A stretch of 64,000 bases of DNA from Sporosarcina sp. JAI121 (GTDB taxonomy: Bacteria > Bacillota > Bacilli > Bacillales_A > Planococcaceae): positions 1,069,136 through 1,133,135 of the forward strand of contig NZ_JACCCL010000001.1 in the NCBI RefSeq assembly GCF_013408665.1, in the 5' to 3' direction. Made by a program: the position numbers and the translations under genes. Positions 60,254 through 64,000 of the stretch are shown in pieces. The notes beneath the pieces were generated by a model. It was not told the origin of the DNA and made no database searches. It was given only the letters and a program-made list of their open reading frames with translations. Numbering within the stretch: the stretch's first letter is position 1; each line of letters begins with the position of its first letter.

Positions 60254-61051
60254 ATGGGAGAATGGTATCTTGAATATGAAATTCAAGTGAACCGTCCTGG
60301 TCTTCTGGGTGATATTGCGTCACTGCTTGGAATGCTACGCGTCAACATCGTAACAATCAATGGAGTCGATGGCGGGCACCGCGGAATGTTACTGCGGACT
60401 GACAATGATGATCAGATCGCCCGCTTTGAACAAATTGCCGAGACGATGGAAACGATCCAAGTGATAAAAATCCGCGAGCCGAAGTTACGTGATATTCTTG
60501 CTGTCCGGCATGGACGTTACATTCAACGTGATGCGGATGAGAGGAAAACATTCCGATTCCTAAGGAGCGACCTTGGAATCCTTGTTGATTTCATGGCGGA
60601 GATTTTCAAGCAGGAAGGTCATAAATTAATCGGGATTCGCGGAATGCCTCGTGTAGGAAAGACAGAATCGGTTGTCGCCGCAAGTGTCTGTGCAAACAAA
60701 AAATGGATTTTCCTCTCATCGACGATGATTAAGCAAACGCTGCGGAAAAATTTGGCCGGCGATGAATTTTCGAAAGACAATATTTTCATCCTTGATGGTA
60801 TCGTCACGCGACGTGCAGAGGATGAGCGCCATATGCAACTCGTCAGGGAAATGATGCGCATGCCAACTATAAAAGTGGTGGAACATCCTGATATGTTCGT
60901 GCAACATTCCGAATACAATATTGAGGATTTCGATTACATTATTGAATTGAGAACAGATCCAGAGCAAGAAATTACATATGAAATGATGGAAAAAAACCAT
61001 ATGATATCCGACCGTGCAGCAATGGATGGTCCGGGTTTATTCAACTTCTGA
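60254..61051 (+). CDS. ymfK: DUF3388 protein YmfK
   Basis: The 265-residue protein begins with an ACT-like domain (NRPGLLGDIASLLGMLRVNIVTI) and has a P-loop-like GMPRVGKTESVVAA near residue 135. Function unknown. ATG 60254 is 10 nt from AAAGGG; GTG 60245 is nearer. It sits immediately before rodZ. Confidence 0.87.
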   Translation: MGEWYLEYEIQVNRPGLLGDIASLLGMLRVNIVTINGVDGGHRGMLLRTDNDDQIARFEQIAETMETIQVIKIREPKLRDILAVRHGRYIQRDADERKTFRFLRSDLGILVDFMAEIFKQEGHKLIGIRGMPRVGKTESVVAASVCANKKWIFLSSTMIKQTLRKNLAGDEFSKDNIFILDGIVTRRAEDERHMQLVREMMRMPTIKVVEHPDMFVQHSEYNIEDFDYIIELRTDPEQEITYEMMEKNHMISDRAAMDGPGLFNF

Positions 61052-61067
61052 TAGGCAGGTGTTTTTG

Positions 61068-61943
61068 GTGACCGGATTAGGTGATCGTCTCAAGCAGGCG
61101 AGAACAGATAAAGGATTTACTTTAGATGATTTACAGTCTTTAACAAAGATACAGAAACGGTACCTTTCCGGTATCGAAAATGAAGATTACAGCATGATGC
61201 CCGGCTCTTTTTATGTACGTGCATTTATTAAACAATATGCTGAGGCGGTAGGGCTCGATCCCGATGAAATGCTTGCTATGTATAAGGATACGGCTCCGGC
61301 GGCGTCGGCTGAAGAAGAAACTGGTCAACTATCAACTCCGACATTGACACGTAGAAGTGGTTTGAAAAGCAACGATCGTTTGAATGAAATGATGCCTAAA
61401 ATCATCGTTGCCTTATTCATTATCGTTATCATTGTCGTCATTTGGACCCTTTATCAAAAAGGTCCATCCACCAAGCCGTCTGTTGTGGACGATACCGTGA
61501 CGAACGAGCCAGTGACGATGGAGAACAGCAAACCGGATTCCGATAAGACCGATTCAAGTAAAGTAGATGAAGATCCGGTGGACGAAGAAGCGGACCCGGA
61601 ACCGGAAAAGCCGGTGCAATCGCTCACTTTTGGAAGCGCAAGCGGGGAAACATCGACATACAGCCTTACGGGTGCGGAATCGTTCAACCTTGAAATTCGG
61701 TTGAATGGGGGTTCTTGGATCGGTGTCAAAGATAATACCGGGAAAGAATGGATGACGCCAGCACGTATTATGAAGGCGGGGGATTCGGTTGAATTCGATG
61801 TATCGGCAACGGACTCGGTCAGAATCCGTGTAGGTCGTCCCAAATCCACTGAAATCTATGTCAACGGCGAGCTGCTAGAATATGGCGTACCGCCACAGGA
61901 CACTGTCCCGCAAAACATTATGATTGAATACAAAAAAGAGTAA
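61068..61943 (+). CDS. rodZ: RodZ-like cell-shape protein YmfM
   Basis: RodZ links MreB to the membrane. N-terminal Cro/CI-type helix-turn-helix (LGDRLKQARTDKGFTLDDL, PGSFYVRAFIKQYAEAVGL), one membrane helix near residue 115-130, acidic linker, C-terminal DUF4115. 291 residues. GTG 61068 follows AGGCAGGTG; the ATG 61014 frame lies in ymfK. Confidence 0.9.
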   Translation: MTGLGDRLKQARTDKGFTLDDLQSLTKIQKRYLSGIENEDYSMMPGSFYVRAFIKQYAEAVGLDPDEMLAMYKDTAPAASAEEETGQLSTPTLTRRSGLKSNDRLNEMMPKIIVALFIIVIIVVIWTLYQKGPSTKPSVVDDTVTNEPVTMENSKPDSDKTDSSKVDEDPVDEEADPEPEKPVQSLTFGSASGETSTYSLTGAESFNLEIRLNGGSWIGVKDNTGKEWMTPARIMKAGDSVEFDVSATDSVRIRVGRPKSTEIYVNGELLEYGVPPQDTVPQNIMIEYKKE

Positions 61944-61974
61944 TAGTCATCTACTTCAGATGACTATTTTCTTT
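61944..61974 (+). terminator. Hairpin between rodZ and pgsA
   Basis: TAGTCATCT and AGATGACTA form a 9-bp stem with a 5-nt loop, followed by TTTTCTTT. It is 20 nt before pgsA. Confidence 0.75.
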
Positions 61975-61994
61975 GAAAGGAAAGGTGTGACTTT

Positions 61995-62573
61995 ATGAAT
62001 TTACCTAATAAAATTACAGTATCGCGTGTGCTGCTAATTCCAGTTTTCATGGTTTTCATGCTTATCGATTTTAAAATGGGTACGATTGCCATAGGCGGCA
62101 CTGAAATGATGAAAGAACATCTAATTGGCGGTTTGATTTTTATCATCGCCTCCATAACGGACTGGCTCGACGGCTATATCGCGCGAAAAAGAAACCTCGT
62201 CACGAATATGGGGAAATTTCTAGATCCGCTTGCTGATAAATTGCTCGTTTCCGCAGCACTTATCATTCTTGTCGAACTTGGACTGGCACCTTCTTGGATT
62301 GTTATCGTCATCATCAGCCGTGAATTCGCCGTGACGGGATTAAGGCTGATCCTTGCAGGCGGCGGTGAAGTCGTGGCGGCCAATCAACTCGGAAAAATCA
62401 AGACGACTGCTCAAATTTTGGCGATTGCGTCTTTGTTGTTGCATAATATATTTTTCGAATCAATCGGTGTGCCGTTCGGTATGATTATGCTTTACATTGC
62501 ACTCGTATTTACAATTTGGTCAGGTTTCGACTACTTCTACAAAAACAGACGTGTACTGCTTGATTCGATGTAA
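61995..62573 (+). CDS. pgsA: Phosphatidylglycerophosphate synthase
   Basis: PgsA makes PG-phosphate from CDP-DAG supplied by CdsA. The CDP-alcohol transferase motif D-G-x2-A-R-x8-G-x3-D-x3-D is present (DGYIARK...[10 protein letters not shown]). Four to five membrane helices, 192 residues. Confidence 0.96.
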   Translation: MNLPNKITVSRVLLIPVFMVFMLIDFKMGTIAIGGTEMMKEHLIGGLIFIIASITDWLDGYIARKRNLVTNMGKFLDPLADKLLVSAALIILVELGLAPSWIVIVIISREFAVTGLRLILAGGGEVVAANQLGKIKTTAQILAIASLLLHNIFFESIGVPFGMIMLYIALVFTIWSGFDYFYKNRRVLLDSM

Positions 62574-62587
62574 GGGGATGGGATATT

Positions 62588-63835
62588 GTGAAAGCGGAAA
62601 TCATTGCGATAGGTTCCGAGTTACTTCTCGGTCAAATTACGAATACAAATGCAAAATTCATCTCGTTGAAACTTGCGGAAATAGGCGTTGATGTTCATTA
62701 TCAGACAGTCGTCGGAGACAATCCGGACCGTTTGGATGAAGTAATTGAAATTGCAAGAAAACGTGCAGATATCCTTATTTTCACCGGAGGACTTGGACCG
62801 ACGAAAGATGATATGACGAAAGAAACGATCGTGAAGCATATCGGTACAACGCTGGTCAGCGATGACGAAGCCCTCCTTTATATCCAGCAGTACTTTGAAC
62901 GCAGCGGCAGGGTGATGACAGAAAATAATAAGAAACAAGCGCTGGTCTTTAAAGGCGCGAAAGTTCTTCCGAACAGAAAAGGGATGGCACCGGGGATGGC
63001 TGTGGAAAAGGATGGCGTACGGTATATTCTGCTGCCGGGTCCACCGCATGAAATGGAGCCGATGTTCACGGATGAGGCGATTCCCTACTTGTTAGGCGCT
63101 ACCGGGAAACAGGAAGTCATCACTTCCCGGGTCCTGAAGTTTTATGGCATAGGCGAGGCGGAGCTTGAACATCGCATCCAGCCCATTTTGGAAAAACAGA
63201 CGAATCCGACAGTGGCTCCACTTGCGACAGCCGATGCAGTGACATTGCGCATCACTGCCAAAGCAAAATCGACAGATGCGGCATTACAGCTGATTGTTCC
63301 TGTAGAACAGGAAATTCGGGCGGTTGTCGGTGAGTACATCTATGGAACGGACGACGATACATTATCATCCAAAGCTGCGGAACTTCTTATTAAGAATGGC
63401 TGGACGATAGCGGCTGCTGAAAGTTTGACGGCAGGCCTATTCATGGCGGAACTGGCCGGCGAACCGGGAATCAGTGCGTCACTTGAAGGCGGCGTTGTCG
63501 TTTATAACGAGAAGGCGAAAATTGAACAACTAGGCGTGGAAGGGGCACTGCTTGAGGAATATGGAGTAGTTAGTGCGGAATGTGCAGCATCTCTAGCGGA
63601 CAACGTAAAAAGGATGTTCGGGTCTGATATAGGAATCGGTCTCACAGGTGCGGCAGGACCGGATCCACATGATGGAAAACCGGTCGGTACTGTATGGATC
63701 GGCATCAGTTCTATGAATGCGGAAACTGAAACTCATAAATTATTGTTGTCAGGTTCAAGAAATGCAAACCGTCTTCGATCGGCAAGATTTGCACTCTATT
63801 ATCTCATAAAATACTTGAACGCCAAAGAAAGCTGA
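62588..63835 (+). CDS. cinA: CinA family protein
   Basis: The 415-residue protein has an N-terminal MoaB-like domain (IGSELLLGQITNTNAKFIS) and C-terminal NMN amidohydrolase domain (AAAESLTAGLFMAEL, TGAAGPDPHDGKPVG). GTG start after AAGGGGATGGG. It is followed by the recA control region. Confidence 0.96.
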   Translation: MKAEIIAIGSELLLGQITNTNAKFISLKLAEIGVDVHYQTVVGDNPDRLDEVIEIARKRADILIFTGGLGPTKDDMTKETIVKHIGTTLVSDDEALLYIQQYFERSGRVMTENNKKQALVFKGAKVLPNRKGMAPGMAVEKDGVRYILLPGPPHEMEPMFTDEAIPYLLGATGKQEVITSRVLKFYGIGEAELEHRIQPILEKQTNPTVAPLATADAVTLRITAKAKSTDAALQLIVPVEQEIRAVVGEYIYGTDDDTLSSKAAELLIKNGWTIAAAESLTAGLFMAELAGEPGISASLEGGVVVYNEKAKIEQLGVEGALLEEYGVVSAECAASLADNVKRMFGSDIGIGLTGAAGPDPHDGKPVGTVWIGISSMNAETETHKLLLSGSRNANRLRSARFALYYLIKYLNAKES

Positions 63836-63918
63836 AATTGAAGTTTCAACCGATTTCTCACTTAAAAGCGTATTTTCCTTCTTATTCTCATTTAAAATCT
63901 GTTTTCCGGAAAAATAAA

Positions 63919-63932
63919 CGAATAAATGTTCG
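63919..63932 (+). promoter_or_regulatory. LexA (SOS) box
   Basis: CGAATAAATGTTCG matches the Bacillus consensus CGAACRNRYGTTCG at all specified positions but one. Flanking AAATAA/TTATTT extends the dyad. Confidence 0.8.
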
Positions 63933-63940
63933 CTTATTTA

Positions 63941-63969
63941 TTGAGTATTTCTCAATAAAGGAGTATAGT
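63941..63969 (+). promoter_or_regulatory. Sigma-A promoter, probably of recA
   Basis: TTGAGT (63941-63946) and TATAGT (63964-63969) with 17 nt spacing, just downstream of the LexA box. recA itself is outside the window; naming it rests on cinA-recA synteny. Confidence 0.75.
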
Positions 63970-64000
63970 AGAGATAGTAAGAAAAACAGAACATCATCTT

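Overview
The window is a low-to-mid GC stretch of a Gram-positive, spore-forming, flagellated bacterium of the order Bacillales. Gene order is close to the Bacillus subtilis chromosome from the fla/che operon to recA. Dipicolinate synthase genes (dpaA, dpaB), a SpoIIIE-type translocase and the PolC/RNase J/RodZ set fit an endospore former. My best guess, from protein flavour and intergenic repeats, is Planococcaceae (Sporosarcina-like), at moderate confidence. All supported genes lie on the + strand.

Region 1 (1-15038) is the distal fla/che operon: switch proteins fliM and fliY, cheY, the flagellar export gate fliO-P-Q-R-flhB-flhA, the placement GTPase/ATPase pair flhF-flhG, then cheB-A-W-C-D. 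Genes overlap or are nearly contiguous, except for a 135-nt gap with hairpins before flhA. Region 2 (15039-16873) holds sigD, a small charged protein and a swrB-like gene. A terminator and an extended -10 promoter separate it from cheD.

Region 3 (16874-26411) holds rpsB, tsf, pyrH, frr, uppS, cdsA, dxr, rseP and proS: translation, UMP phosphorylation, isoprenoid/phospholipid synthesis and intramembrane proteolysis. Region 4 (26481-41114) holds polC and the rimP-nusA-ylxR-ylxQ-infB-ylxP-rbfA-truB-ribF-rpsO-pnp transcription/translation block. Region 5 (41235-48092) holds mlpA, ymxH, dpaA-dpaB, asd, dapA and an RNase J2-type gene. The aspartokinase dapG, usual between asd and dapA, is absent.

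Region 6 (48093-63835) holds spoIIIE, a GntR regulator followed by a complete nupNOPQ-type nucleoside ABC importer, the ymfF-ymfH-ymfI block, ymfK, rodZ, pgsA and cinA. The last 165 bases hold a LexA box and a sigma-A promoter, where recA is expected just beyond the window.

This is mostly core genome and I see no phage, IS, CRISPR or defence system. The unusual material is between genes and in a few proteins: three dispersed intergenic repeat families (one nested in another), an RNase J2-type enzyme with three altered metal ligands, a nine-unit perfect-length 30-bp tandem repeat in infB, a 16-bp hairpin between rbfA and truB, and a 13-bp palindrome in the leader of the GntR/nup locus.
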